Part shown: positions 28,223 through 38,209 of the stretch, piece by piece
How positions within the stretch are numbered: position 1 is the stretch's first letter
Layout: each line of letters starts with the position of its first letter
Assembly (NCBI GenBank): GCA_030015575.1
Contig: JASDDO010000026.1
Coordinates: 28,970,079 to 29,034,078, forward strand
Source of the DNA: Agapanthus africanus
Taxonomy: Eukaryota > Streptophyta > Magnoliopsida > Asparagales > Amaryllidaceae
Direction of reading: 5' to 3'
DNA length: 64,000 nucleotides
The notes under the pieces: model-generated
Seen by the model: only the letters and a program-made list of their open reading frames with translations
The model's database searches: none
Told to the model about the DNA's origin: nothing
Position numbers and translations under genes: made by a program

Positions 28223-28757
28223 CCACTCTGCCCTCAGTCGGTTGCGGCTTAGCATTTTGGTGGTTCATAAAGTACCGAGAATCCTCATATAGGACTTTGT
28301 GCACACCGAACGGCCGGATGTCTCCATCAATGCATCTTTCTTCGCCATTTTTAGTATACTTCATGCATTGATGGAGAGTTGACGGAATGATGCCGTAATC
28401 ATGGAGCCACGGCCGCCCTAAGAAAATTTTATAAGACGTGTCAGAGTCGATCTCGTATATCTTAGCTTCGGTCTGCGGATCCCCAAATTTGATTGGCAGA
28501 GCTATGGACCCCAGAACTTGCTGGCAATTTTGGTTGAAGCTTTGAATGACAATCCTTTCCCTTGACCGGTGTCAGACGTCCATTGACAAACACTTCAGAG
28601 TTCGCAAGTTCATGATGTTCATTGAGGACCCCGGATCAATCAATATGCGATTAATCCGATCTCCGTCGCTGTACCCGGTCACGTAAAGCGGCCGATTATG
28701 CTCAGCCGTCCCCAGTAGCAAGTCTTCGTCCTTAAACGTGACTGTGGCGGCATGCAA
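28223..28757 (-). pseudogene. Tat-C2 aspartic protease and start of spacer
   Basis: Frame 28572-28757 reads DGDRINRILIDPGSSMNIMN, with catalytic D-P-G, after FKDEDLLLGTAEHNRPLYVT. Stops near 28570 and 28365 interrupt it; the remainder has GRPWLHDYGIIPS and HQCMKYTKNGEE. The sequence is nearly identical to Tat-C at 40190-40760. It ends at the junction with Tat-B2, so this copy has no RT, RNase H or integrase. Confidence 0.75.
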
Positions 28758-28768
28758 AGCGTACTGGG

Positions 28769-29537
28769 TTATTTCATATTAATCTCCGCAAAGCGAGACT
28801 GATACCGCTCGGGGTTTTGCAGAGCGTGGATGAGAACATCTCTAAGCTCCTTAGATAGGACCAAGGCATCGTAGATGCTCAGGAGAGACGAAAGCTTCCG
28901 GAGATGAGCCAAGACATTATAGTCTACCGAGGATGGACTTGAGTTTTCATTAGCCGGTTCTCTGCCATCCTCCTCATTAGCTACCTGTTTTTCCTTTCCT
29001 TTTGTGGCGTTGCCCTGATTTGGCGGTAGAGCCCTGCCGCTTCTGAGCTGGATTTGGTTGGCCTTTGTGGCGAGCTCTTCATCCTCTTCGGGAAAACAGA
29101 GATCTTCCTCAGAGTCGCTGCCAAGATGCATGGCGTAGCAGGTCACTATAGGAATCTCTTCATTGGAGTCTTCTTCTAATTCCTCCAGAATTTCAGCCGC
29201 TTCTACAGGGAGGAACTCATTCAATTGAATTAGAGTTCTTTCCTTCTTTTCATAGTCTTCGAGGGAATCGATATATTTTTGAATGGTCGATCTCCTTGCA
29301 GACTCTTTTTCGTGCCGAGCTGCACTTTTCTTCTTCTTGAGTTTTTTTGGATTTTGAGCCTGATGGAGCCGCATTGGCAGCTGGCATGGTAGTCTTCTTC
29401 TGCCCTTCCCATTCCGTCCTGGGCTCTTTCCGAAGTAGCTTTATCATCTTCTTCGTCTTATTAGATATGTGCGTACTCTACGGAGGCCGCGGTGAGTCCG
29501 TTTCATTTCTCAGGGCAGCGGGTTCGACTGTCTGCTC
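28769..29537 (-). pseudogene. Tat-C2 gag C-terminus and linker to protease
   Basis: The main frame (28769-29374) has a basic KKLKKKKSAARHEKESARRS stretch, a possible coiled coil (SLEDYEKKERTLIQLNEFLP), acidic VTCYAMHLGSDSEEDLCF, QIQLRSGRALPPNQGN and VDYNVLAHLRKLSSLLSIYD. A single-base shift near 29345 separates it from upstream codons in another frame. It is collinear with Tat-C at 40760-41500. Confidence 0.8.
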
Positions 29538-30875
29538 CTAGAAGGCTTCAGCTTCTGTCTGTATAAAGTTGGTGGTCGCAACTTGATTGTTCACCAACAC
29601 ACTTTTGGACAGCTCGATCTCTCCAGCCTTGTACTGCTTCTCGACCCAGTCCTTGAAGATATAGCAATCCTCGATCTCATGGCTCACTACTCGGTGGTAC
29701 GGGAAATACAGAGGATTGTCGGTCATTTTTGCTTCTTGAGGTCTTTTCGACTCCGGCAATTGTAGACCGTTGTTCAAGGCATCTTTAAATATCTTGCGGA
29801 CCTTGTCCCTTCTGAAAGAGTAAACTTTGTTCTTTTTCTCCTCTAGAGAAGGCCCATCTCCTCCCAGCAATGGCTTTCGAGATTGGTTGGTTTTGGATTC
29901 GCCCGCCCTTCGCTTTTCTTCATTGTCGGACGCATTGAAGACATTGGTACTGCGGGAACTCCCGCTTCTACGGTTGTCGTCCTGCTTGCTTTTCCAAGTC
30001 TTGTCTCTCTGAGTGTCCGGGGTGGACTCTTGCTTCGAGCGTTCCAGTATTTGGACTTTCTTGGTTAGCTCTTGAAACGTCTTGAGGCCTGCTGTACACA
30101 AGAATGAGACCATCCAATTGCTGAGGTTTCCAATGAGAAGGCTGACGAACTGGTCTTGTTCCAGCGGCGGTTCGCACTTAACTGTGAGATTACGCCATCG
30201 GGCGATAAAGTCGGTGTTGCTTTCATTCTTCCCCGGCTTGGTCCTCACAAGGTCGGCAATGGAGATTTTATCATTGACACTCATGAAAATTTGCCGAAAC
30301 GGAGACTCCATTTGGGAAAAGGTAGTGACGGACCCGTCTGGTATACTCGCATACCAGTCAAAAGTGACACCAGTCAGGCTGTTGACAAACTGACGAAGAA
30401 GGAGCGCATCATTGCCCCATGTATTTCTGCACGATGCTTTGAAGTGGGCGACGTGTTGATTTGCATTTCCTGTTCCGTCAAATCTTCCAAACTTAGGAAT
30501 GACGTAGCCGCTCGAGAACTCGATCAAATCGTACTGTGCGGGATATGGCCGCCCGCTACTGCCAATTTCTTTCTGAGCTTCAGTTTTGGCCACCAATGTT
30601 TTAACCTTGCTGGTGACCAAATCCATTATCCGATCTTGTGTTAGCGGGATGGTGTTATCTGGGGCCAAGGCGTCCCCAGAAGCGGAATGTGGCCGGCTTT
30701 CGTGTGGCTCGACGAATTTTGGACCCAGAGGGACAGGTATCGGCCATTTCGGATTGTCATCATTCAGCTCATGAGTAGCGACTTGTGCTTGATTGGGAGG
30801 CGCTCGAGCAATTTGAGTCGTAAGCTGCATCACAACGTTTGTTAAGTCGTCAATTTTCGAATAGAGCTTAGCCAT
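29538..30875 (-). pseudogene. Tat-C2 gag capsid and knuckle region
   Basis: A 445-codon frame. It has a coiled coil near the N-terminus (MAKLYSKIDDLTNVVMQLTT), then the capsid core with RPYPAQYDLIEFSSGYVIPK, HVAHFKASC, LLLRQFVNSLTGVTFDWYA and DFIARWRNLTVKCEPPL. A linker follows, then FPYHRVVSHEIEDC, a knuckle whose first Cys has become Phe. It stops at 29538 where Tat-C has Trp (TGG to TAG), so the polyprotein is broken. Confidence 0.85.
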
Positions 30876-32068
30876 CTCTTTATCTTTGCTCTTGAGCTGT
30901 TTTCGAAGCTCTTGAAGCAGCTCTTGCTCCGCGGTCCTGGGGCGGAAAGTCGTCTCTTCCTCGTTGTCCGAGCTTGACTCTGCCTGGACCGAAGGGTCCT
31001 TCTGCCTATCGTCCTCATCGAGAGGGTTTTAATCATCCAGCGGAGGCGGCTGTTCTTAGGAAGTGGCAACCACATTCAATCCAGATTGGGCTTGGGATGT
31101 GGTGGTCCCATCCTTGCTTTTGCTGCGAAGGTTGTCGCTGGGGCGCCCGCCTTCCATATAGACCATATGGATAACATATCCAGCCGTCTTTTTATTATCG
31201 GCGACAGATTTCTTGGATTGCTGTCTTCACCCTCCTATTTTGGTAATGGGCAGCTGACTGAAGGCGGCTGGCGTGGCCGGATTCTTGAATGGTGCTGATG
31301 CTTCCTTTTCGGTTTTGCCCCACTGCTTTCGAGCAGCACAGAACGCCTGATAGACTCTTGAATAGACAGTGTTATACTTTTTCTGTTGGGTCCGGGACAC
31401 GTCTTTTTGTAGCGACTTTCGGACCGCAGTCTTCTTGATTCTGGCGGTCATAGCATTTTTCTGAACCCACTTCAGAGGCTCGAAGGAATTGCTGATTTTT
31501 ACGGCCGACTCAGCCGTCGTCGCGGAGTAACCCTGCTCTTGGAACCTCACAAGATTCCACTTGGCCGAAGTCCTGGCCCTCTTGTTGGCTCGATACCTGA
31601 GCCGTTTCTACCTTAACTTTTCTGTTTTAAGCACTCGGTAGACTTCGGCTCTTCGGGAAGACGTCGTACACCGATTCATGGAGGATTTTGGAGATACGCT
31701 CGATTGTGCATTTGTTGGAGTCATCGCCTGAGCTCGTCCGCAATATTTGATGTTTCCCTTTGTACCGGAAGTCCTGCCCCAGCTGGAGCGCTAGAGAGTC
31801 GTTTAGACACCGTCTTAAGCTTCGGTTGTGGTGCCTTAGCGATCACAACATTCGGCCTCTTGCCCTTTGAGACCGGCTTGGCCACCTGTTTTGCCGGGAT
31901 TTCTGCCAGATGAGTGCTTCCGGCAGGGTAGATGATGACGGAACCAAACCGGCGGGGCAGTTCCTCCCACTGTCGACTGAGGCTTGCGGGGAGAACCACA
32001 CGAGCATTGATCTTGACCACGTACGAGGTCGGGGTCGCGTTGGAAGCTGAATTCGTCTTTGGAGACAT
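30876..32068 (-). pseudogene. Tat-C2 gag N-terminal region
   Basis: The gag start Met is at 32068 (MSPKTNSASNATPTSYVVKI), about 120 bases downstream of the primer-binding site on the minus strand. The first frame continues to 31721, and a second frame (31227-31550) carries ISNSFEPLKWVQKNAMTARI, which resembles the Tat-B N-terminal NNFELLRRVYKNSP segment. Stops and shifts break the rest before it joins the frame at 30875. Only this copy shows the C-type gag start, because Tat-C is truncated. Confidence 0.7.
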
Positions 32069-32185
32069 TGTTGTTGAAAGTTGCTTGCTGCACGAAAAGA
32101 AAACATCATTTCAGTATAGGCAATCGATATGTATATTGATTTAGTTCACATGAACGTTTAACCCGAAATATGGGAGGAGAGAAAT

Positions 32186-32203
32186 GTCCCACCGAGCGTG
32201 CCA
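32186..32203 (-). promoter_or_regulatory. Tat-C2 primer-binding site
   Basis: On the minus strand TGGCACGCTCGGTGGGAC lies five bases inside the LTR end (GATTC spacer), starting with the TGG expected opposite a tRNA CCA end. The Tat-B site at 49174-49191 has the same form with three differences and the same 5-base spacer. I do not assign the tRNA with confidence. Confidence 0.75.
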
Positions 32204-32208
32204 GAATC

Positions 32209-32620
32209 TGTATGGTGTTTTTCGTCACCCCATTGAGATGGGAATATGCGCACGCTTGTCAGGCGTACTACAGATTCCCCCTTCTTAGAGTAGGCAGGGG
32301 TTTATTGATCGTGGGGATCCGAATCTCCGGCAGCCGTGGACTAAGCTGTCGTTAATTACCCCTCGCCTTTGGGGCGAGAGAACCTCCGATTAATGGGTTA
32401 AACTGGTCATGCGAACTCAATGTGCAGTGTTGTGTTTTGAAGGGGTTTTGGATATATCGGAGGCCCCACAGAGCTTTTTACGAGGGCCCCGCTACCCTGA
32501 TAGCGGGATGAGGGTCAAGAGGGCTAGCAGCCCTCTTGCGGGGTGCGGGGCGGCACCCCGTTAGAAATTTTTTTCTAACAGGGACAGTGTCATGGAGTAT
32601 GTGTGTGTTTGTATATGTAT

Positions 32621-32655
<35 letters not shown>

Positions 32656-33817
32656 CACACACATAAGGGAAAAGGGCATCCAAAGGATGCATGGGAGAAA
32701 GCGCTCGGGCGCTAGCACCTTTGGCTGCTAGCGCTTTGAGAGTCGGGGCACTAGCGCCTCACGTGCCAGGCACGTGGGCGCTCGGGCGCTAGCACCTCAC
32801 GTGCCAGGCACGTGGGCGCTCGGACGCTAGCGTATTAGGTGCTAGCGCTTTGAGCGCAAGAGCGCTAGCGCTTTGAGTGCAAGTGCACTAGCGCTTTGGG
32901 TGCTAGTGCCCCACGTGCCAGGCATGTGGGCGCTCGGGCGCTTTGGGCGCTAGCGCTTCGAGTGCTAGCACTTCGAGCGCAAGGACGCTGGCGCTCGAGG
33001 CGCTCGGGAGGCAAAAGGGACTTGGTCCCTGCAACGAGAGTTGTACTCCCAGAAAGGAACACTTATTATTTTGTGTGTGTGTATGTGTGTGTGTGTGTGT
33101 GTGTGTGTATGAGGAGTTAAACTCCTAGGATATTTTGAAGCTGATGAAGGGGCTTCTCCCCTTGAACCCTGGATCTTCCCCAAAGTGGGGTTTCTGGAGA
33201 TGGGTCTCCTTCTTCTTCCTGTCGTTTGGCCGGATCTTGGAGAAAGGGGGTGAGATTTAAAGATCTCCCCTTTTTGAGATCTAATGGAAGATCCGAGTTC
33301 CCCTTTGTGGGTTTTGTGGTGAAAAACTATTTAGTTTTATAAAAAGAAGAGTAAAACTCTTGATTTAATTCAAAAGAAAGAAGAAGGTTTTAGAATCTTG
33401 AGGAAGGAGAAGATCACAGATCTTGATACTTTTTGGGAGAGAGAAAAAGTTGTTGGGATATTTTCATTATCTTTGCCTTTATAGGCTATACACTTTACAT
33501 ATAGCCCCTTGGGCATTACAAAAATAGCATTTGCCCATCCCTTGCCTCATGTGCTATATCTTTTTGCACATAAGCCATGGGCTTTACAAAAATTTGACTT
33601 TATGCCCATTTTCTTACATTTATTCATAAAATAAAATACAATAAATACAACAAAATTATTTATTACAAAATTTTTATTTTGGCACGGGGGAGGCCGGCCG
33701 CTTCATATTCGGGCTCGCTCCGGGCATTGGCCCACTTGACCTTGGCTTGGGCCCACCTAGCTTGGGGTTGACTTTGATTTTGAATTGTCAACCGGGGTGT
33801 AAATTTTTACCCCAACA
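32209..33817 (-). mobile_element. Tat-C type LTR shared by Tat-C2 (5') and Tat-C (3')
   Basis: A 1609-bp LTR starting TGTATGGTG and ending CCCCAACA. The low side has a primer-binding site and gag (so it is the 5' LTR of Tat-C2). The high side has a polypurine tract and 3' region (so it is the 3' LTR of Tat-C). It contains (CA)n at about 32618-32665, (GT)n at about 33066-33108, and many short palindromes such as AGGAGTT-A-AACTCCT. A block of CACGTG motifs embedded in GCGCTCGGGCGCTAGC repeats occupies 32690-33000. Confidence 0.85.
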
Positions 33818-33832
33818 AATTGCCCCCCATCA
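33818..33832 (-). promoter_or_regulatory. Tat-C polypurine tract
   Basis: On the minus strand TGATGGGGGGCAATT abuts the LTR start TGTTGGGG, the expected position of the plus-strand primer. Confidence 0.85.
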
Positions 33833-33933
33833 ATAAATGCACACAGCATATGTGGGTCGTGTACATGAAATTGATGGATCTTCTTTCACGTGGAGGCGAC
33901 TTGATTTAGTTCCCACTTTTTTTGGGAAGGCGG

Positions 33934-34385
33934 CACTTCCCTTTTTATGACATGGACGGTCGATACTGCCCTTTTAGCGACGTGGACGGTCGGTGCTGCC
34001 CTTTTAGCGACTTGGACAGTCGGTTCTGCCCTTTTTACGACTTGGACGGTCGGTGCTGCCTTTTTAGCGACGTGGACGGTCGGTGCTGCCATTTTAGCGA
34101 CGTGGACGGTCAGTTCTGCCCTTTTTATGACTTGGACGGTCGATGTTACCCTTTTAGCGACTTGGACGGTCGATGCTGCCTTTTTTGCGACGTGGAAGGT
34201 CGGTGCTGCCATTTTAGCGATGTGGACGGTCGTTGCTGCCATTTTAGCGACGTTGACAGTCGGTTATGCCCTTTTTGCGACTTGGACGGTCGATGTTGCC
34301 CTTTTAGCGACTTGGACGGTCGATACTACCATTTTAGCGACTTGGACGGTCGATGCTGCCCTTTTAGCGACTTGGACGGTTGTTG
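33934..34385. repeat. 30-bp minisatellite, about 15 units
   Basis: From 33961 to 34380 the sequence has 14 units of exactly 30 bp, plus one diverged unit before. The consensus is CGGTGCTGCCCTTTTAGCGA then CTTGGACGGT. Substitutions but no indels separate the units. Because 30 is divisible by three, several frames stay open on both strands; the resulting Cys/Asp- or Thr/Val-rich repeat peptides are not convincing genes. Confidence 0.9.
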
Positions 34386-34414
34386 GTTGTTTTGCTGATT
34401 TGATGTGATTTGGG

Positions 34415-34760
34415 TTGCATCAGCATCACTACGTTGGAATATGGTACCAGGAGCGAATCATCATTTGCCATGAGAGGATTTGGGGATTTTGGTTTTGGTT
34501 TGGCATCAACATCGATACTCTGGAATATGGTACCAGAAGCGAATCATCATTTGCCATGAGGAAATTTCCCTCGTTCCCAGTTTAACGACTTAGGGGTCAA
34601 CTGTTCCCAGTTTAACGACTTAGAGGTCATCTGTTTCCAGTTTAAAGACTTAGGGGTCATTTGGATTGGAGTTTTGAGTTTTGGGGTTAGGGTAGGCATC
34701 AGCGTTGCTAACACTGAAGCACATGTGCCAGGAGCAATTCATCATTTGCCTTTTCCTGTT
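34415..34760 (+). repeat. Nested-hairpin modules, Tat-C, first group
   Basis: Three modules, at about 34420-34460, 34508-34550 and 34697-34750, match those at 15485-15620. In the third the outer stem is TTGCT (34705-34709) with AGCAA (34733-34737) instead of TCGCT with AGCGA. Between the second and third are three ~30-bp repeats of TTCCCAGTTTAACGACTTAG (34576-34660). Confidence 0.75.
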
Positions 34761-34809
34761 GGGAAGCGATGGCTTAGGAGACAGGTTTAAGTCCCTATCA
34801 CCTAAGACT

Positions 34810-35030
34810 TTTCAATTTTATGAGCCATAAGGGTCCCATAAAAGCATTTTATCCCTACGAGTCGAAAGGATCTCATAGGTGTACTTTCTCCTTAGGAGTC
34901 GTGAGGACTCCTAAGTGTGTGTTTCCTTTGTGAGTCGTAAGGATCCCACGAAAGTATTTTCTTACGAGTCGTAAGGATCCCGTAAGGTTTGTTCTCCTTA
35001 TGCATCGTGAGGACGCATGAGTGGGTCTTC
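34810..35030 (+). repeat. Hairpin cassette V
   Basis: Six hairpins. TTTTATGAG/CCCATAAAA around CCATAAGGGT (34816-34843). CTACGAG/CTCATAG around TCGAAAGGAT. A perfect 10-bp stem CTTAGGAGTC (34891-34900) with GACTCCTAAG (34906-34915) closing GTGAG. CTTTGTGAG/CCCACGAAAG. CTTACGAG/CCCGTAAG around TCGTAAGGAT. CTTATGC/GCATGAG near 34998-35022 with one G-T pair. Confidence 0.8.
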
Positions 35031-35194
35031 CCAAATGGAGCATAAGTCCAAGGGCGGAGACCGGCCGCTAGATTGGTGATTGCGGCGGGGTATGGGTATG
35101 ATGAGAATTTTTTGAGCCCGTGGATTGTATACGGTAGTCAATTTAGGGACTAACCGTAGGGCCGGGGGAATTTTGGAAAATTGGATTTTGGTTG

Positions 35195-35490
35195 GCGTCT
35201 GCATCGCTGCACTGGAATATGGTACCAGGAGCGACTCTTCATTCGCCGTCGGCGCATTCAGAGTTTGGTTGGCGTCTGCATCGTTGCACTGGAATATGGT
35301 ACCATGAGCGACTCATCATTCGCCGTTTGGAGACTTGGAATTTGGATCTTATTTGGCATCACTATTGCTGCACTGAAATAATGCCAGGAGCAACTTATTA
35401 TTTGCCCCGGGACGACTTGGGATTTGGTTTTTGGGTCGGCATCAGCACCGCTAACACTGAAGCGAAATGCCAGGAGCGACTCATCATTTG
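35195..35490 (+). repeat. Nested-hairpin modules, Tat-C, second group
   Basis: Four modules at about 35200-35250, 35272-35325, 35358-35405 and 35440-35490. The first pairs TCGCT (35204-35208) with AGCGA (35230-35234) and CTGG (35212-35215) with CCAG (35225-35228). The later ones are progressively imperfect. Confidence 0.75.
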
Positions 35491-35549
35491 TCGTTGCCGA
35501 TTGGGGAGCAAGGGCTCAGGAGACAGGTTTAGATCCCTTTCACCTAAGG

Positions 35550-35745
35550 CTTTTCAATTTTATGAGCCGTAAGGGTCTCATAAAAGCATTTTCTCCCTAC
35601 GAGTCGAGAGGATCTCGCAGGTGTATGTTCTCCTTAGGAATCATAGAGATTCCTAAGTGTGTTGCTCCTTTGTAAGTCGTAAGGATCTCACGCAGGGGTT
35701 TTCTCCTCACAAGGTTGAGAGGACTTTGCGAGTGTATTTTATCTC
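35550..35745 (+). repeat. Hairpin cassette VI
   Basis: A perfect TTTTATGAG (35558-35566) with CTCATAAAA (35577-35585) around CCGTAAGGGT. CTACGAG with CTCGCAG around TCGAGAGGAT. A perfect 10-bp stem CTTAGGAATC (35633-35642) with GATTCCTAAG (35648-35657). A decayed fourth hairpin. CAAGGTT with GACTTTG closing GAGAG, using G-T pairs. Confidence 0.8.
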
Positions 35746-36029
35746 TTTTCACGAGTTTGCGCCCTTTCGAGTTTTCACAAACTCGCCGGCAGTCCTGCTG
35801 TTTTTACTCACGGAGCCCTTTCGGGTTTTCATCCGTGCCCGTTTCGCTTGTGGACGTACCATTTTTTTTGGTTTTTTTTTTGCCGCTGGTGGGACTTTAA
35901 AAGTAGTCTCACCGGCCGGACTTGGGAGAGATAGGTGTCGTTTACGCATGTGGATTGTATACGGTTTTACAGGATATATGATCTAGACCGTAGGGCTGGT
36001 GTGCTTAATTCTCCTGCGACTTAGAGCAT

Positions 36030-37102
36030 TCACGGGTAGTATTTCTTGAGATATCGGCCATTGATGGGTGGCATGGGCCTTTCTCCCTCAACATTTATTA
36101 GTTGGTAGGATCCTCCGTCGAACATTTTCTCGATAACGTATGGTCCTTTCCAGTTTGGCTCGAATTTTCCCTTGGCATGTCGATTGGGTATAATCGGTCT
36201 TTTGAGGACCAACACCAATTCAACTTTCTTGAAAGCGCAGAACGGGTTATCTTGTTATAGGCCCGTGACATTTGGGCTCGGTATAGCTCCAGATTTTGCT
36301 GCACCGCGAGCCTCTTTTCTGCGAGGGCGTCGAGCTCTTCAAGCCGAAGGAGCACGTTTTCTTCCTCCGTCAACTCGTGCTGGACGGCCATTCTTAATCT
36401 TGGAACTTCGACTTCGAGGGGGAGGACCGCCTCCACACCGAAGAGCAATGAGTATGGAGTGGACTGAGTTGGAGCACGGTGCATGGTACGATAAGCCCAC
36501 AACGCCTCATGAAGTTTGAGATTCCAGTCTCTCTTGTTGGCTGAAGCATTTTTCCTCAGGAGCTTGCACAGAGTTTTATTGAAGGCTTCGGCCAGCCCAT
36601 TGGCCCTTGGATTATAGATGGAGGAATATCTCCAGTCTATCTTTTGTTGAGTAGCGAACCTTGCAACTTTGAAGCTCTTGAAAGAAGGCCCGTTGTCAAA
36701 TATGATTCTTCTTGGTGTACCGAAGCGGTATAGAATATTATGCTGGAAGAACGTCAGAATATTTTCTGTCTTGACTTCTTTTAGCGGGACTGCTTCAGCC
36801 TATCTGGAGAAATAGTCAGTTGCGGCCAATATGAACAGGTGGCCTTTGGATGACGGAGGATCAATTGGGCCAACAATGTCGGTGCCCCAGACTTCGAAGG
36901 GCCACGACGACACCGTAGGATGCAACGGATTGGGATGCTTATGAATGAAATCACCGTGAATTTGGCAGATATGACATTTCTTTGCATGCTCTCCGCAATC
37001 CCGTATCATGGTGGGCCAGTAATACCCAAGCCGTTTAATTTGAAGTAGCATCTTGGGGCCAGATTGGTGAGTACCGCAAACGCCCGAGTGAACTTCTTTC
37101 AT
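36030..37102 (-). pseudogene. Tat-C integrase
   Basis: Minus-strand frames from 37102: zinc site (HSGVCGTHQSGPKM...CHICQIHGD), WGTDIVGPIDPP with the first catalytic Asp, a stop replacing Trp near 36800, then IIFDNGPSFKS with the second Asp and ANGLAEAFNKT with the catalytic Glu (about 36580-36610). WAYRTMHRAPTQSTPYSLLF and FGVEAVLPLEVEVPRL follow. A frameshift near 36225 precedes the C-terminal KGKFEPNWKGPYVIEKMFDG and the natural end LKKYYP at 36030. Decayed, but all three catalytic positions are readable. Confidence 0.85.
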
Positions 37103-38209
37103 GACTTTCTGGGCTTCGGTCGATGACAGACATCTGAGCCAGAGTTGGTCATATTATCAGCGGTATAGCGTGTCATTTATAAACACGTATCGAAGAGCTC
37201 TCTTCTACTGTTGAATTCTTGCAGATTTTCTTTCGGGCGGCTTGTCGTATCGGAGGTACGCTATGAAGGGTTCTCTCCAATCGGGCTCGTCTTGGATGAT
37301 CGAAGCTTCTTCGGCCGCACTGCCCTTCTGTTCCATGCTTTCCTCTTCTCGTAGAGAGACTGGGGGTAGAATTTGTTGGCTCCTGACTGTGATCAGAATT
37401 TCGTCCATATCAGGATTAGCCAGCTCCTTGGCTAAGCGAGCGAGTACGTCAGCCTTTCCATTCAACGCTCTAGGGACTCTGATTAGTTCAATGTGAGTGA
37501 ACCGTTTCATAAGTTCCACCACTCGGCCTCTGAACCGAGCTAACTCGGGTTTGTATATCTTATAGTCGCCGCTTACTTGGTTGACGAAAAGCTGGGAATC
37601 ACCGTAGACTCATAGCCTGAGGATTTCCATTTCTATGGAGAGCTCCAAACCAGGTATCAGAGCTTCATACTCGGCCTCATTGTTTGTGCGAGGCTCGGTG
37701 AGAGCAAAAGAACGCCGTAGGGTTCCCATTGATGGCGCGATGAACACCAATCCTATCCCTGCTTTTATTTCCGGGACGCTTGATTTACTGGAGGTCCTTA
37801 TCGCTGAGGTCCCATCGAAGTAGAGCTCCCAACATGGCTCGTCATTTTCGAGGTGCAGCACTTGTTCGTCGGGTAACTCGCAATTGAGTGGTGACCTTTC
37901 TGGTATGGGATGAGCAGTGAGAAAGTCAGCAAGAGCTTGCCATTTTACTGCTTTCTGAGGAGTATTAACTATGTCAAACTCAAGTAGCATGACAACCCAT
38001 CTTGCCATTCTGCCGGCTAGGCATGATTTGGTCATCAAGTGTTTGAGCAGGTCGACCTTGGAGATCAGCATAACCCGATAAGCGAGCAGATAGTGCCTCA
38101 GTTTCTTCACAGCAAATATCAGAGCCAGGCATTGCTTTTAGATTGGGGAATAGTTGTGTCCCGTCCCGGCTAGAGTTCGACTGAGGTAGTAGAGGGCATT
38201 TTCTTTTCT
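37103..38209 (-). pseudogene. Tat-C RNase H region (ordinary remnant plus archaeal-like domain)
   Basis: Frame 37610-38110 begins with the end of the ordinary gypsy RNase H and KAVKWQALADFLTAHPIPE. It then has the second RNase H: CWELYFDGTSA, IKAGIGLVFIAPSMGTLRRS and TEPRTNNEAEYEALIPGLEL. A stop near 37608 separates the last part, which carries YGDSQLFVNQVSGDYK, RALNGKADVLARLAKELANP and an acidic tail (37205-37522). Stops near 37200 and 37155 separate it from integrase. Two RNase H domains in one pol is the hallmark of Tat-lineage elements. Confidence 0.85.

Larger units (their letters stand above)
33833..36029. other. Tat-C 3' non-coding region
   Basis: About 2.2 kb between integrase and the polypurine tract, carrying a 30-bp minisatellite, seven nested-hairpin modules and two hairpin cassettes, in the same strand orientation as those of Tat-B2. 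No antisense gene like that of Tat-B2 is seen. Reading frames here are short or result from the 30-bp repeats. Confidence 0.8.

Noticed and set aside
29827..30644. Plus-strand frames opposite Tat gag (also at 41250-42643, 25930-26513, 30156-30644)
   Set aside because: They are antisense shadows of conserved gag codons; similar frames recur at the same place in each copy because the gag is conserved.
32478..33183. Small frames with His/Thr or Val/Cys runs in the Tat-C LTR
   Set aside because: Translations of the (CA)n and (GT)n microsatellites and of GCGCTAGC repeats.
33934..34385. CRISPR-like array
   Set aside because: The units are contiguous 30-mers without unique spacers, in a eukaryotic retroelement; the same goes for the 60-bp repeats at 4560-4852.
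33886..34408. Long repetitive reading frames on both strands with Cys/Asp-, Thr/Val- or Lys/Val-rich 10-residue repeats
   Set aside because: They exist only because the 30-bp minisatellite has a period divisible by three; several frames are open at once with no start context or conservation.
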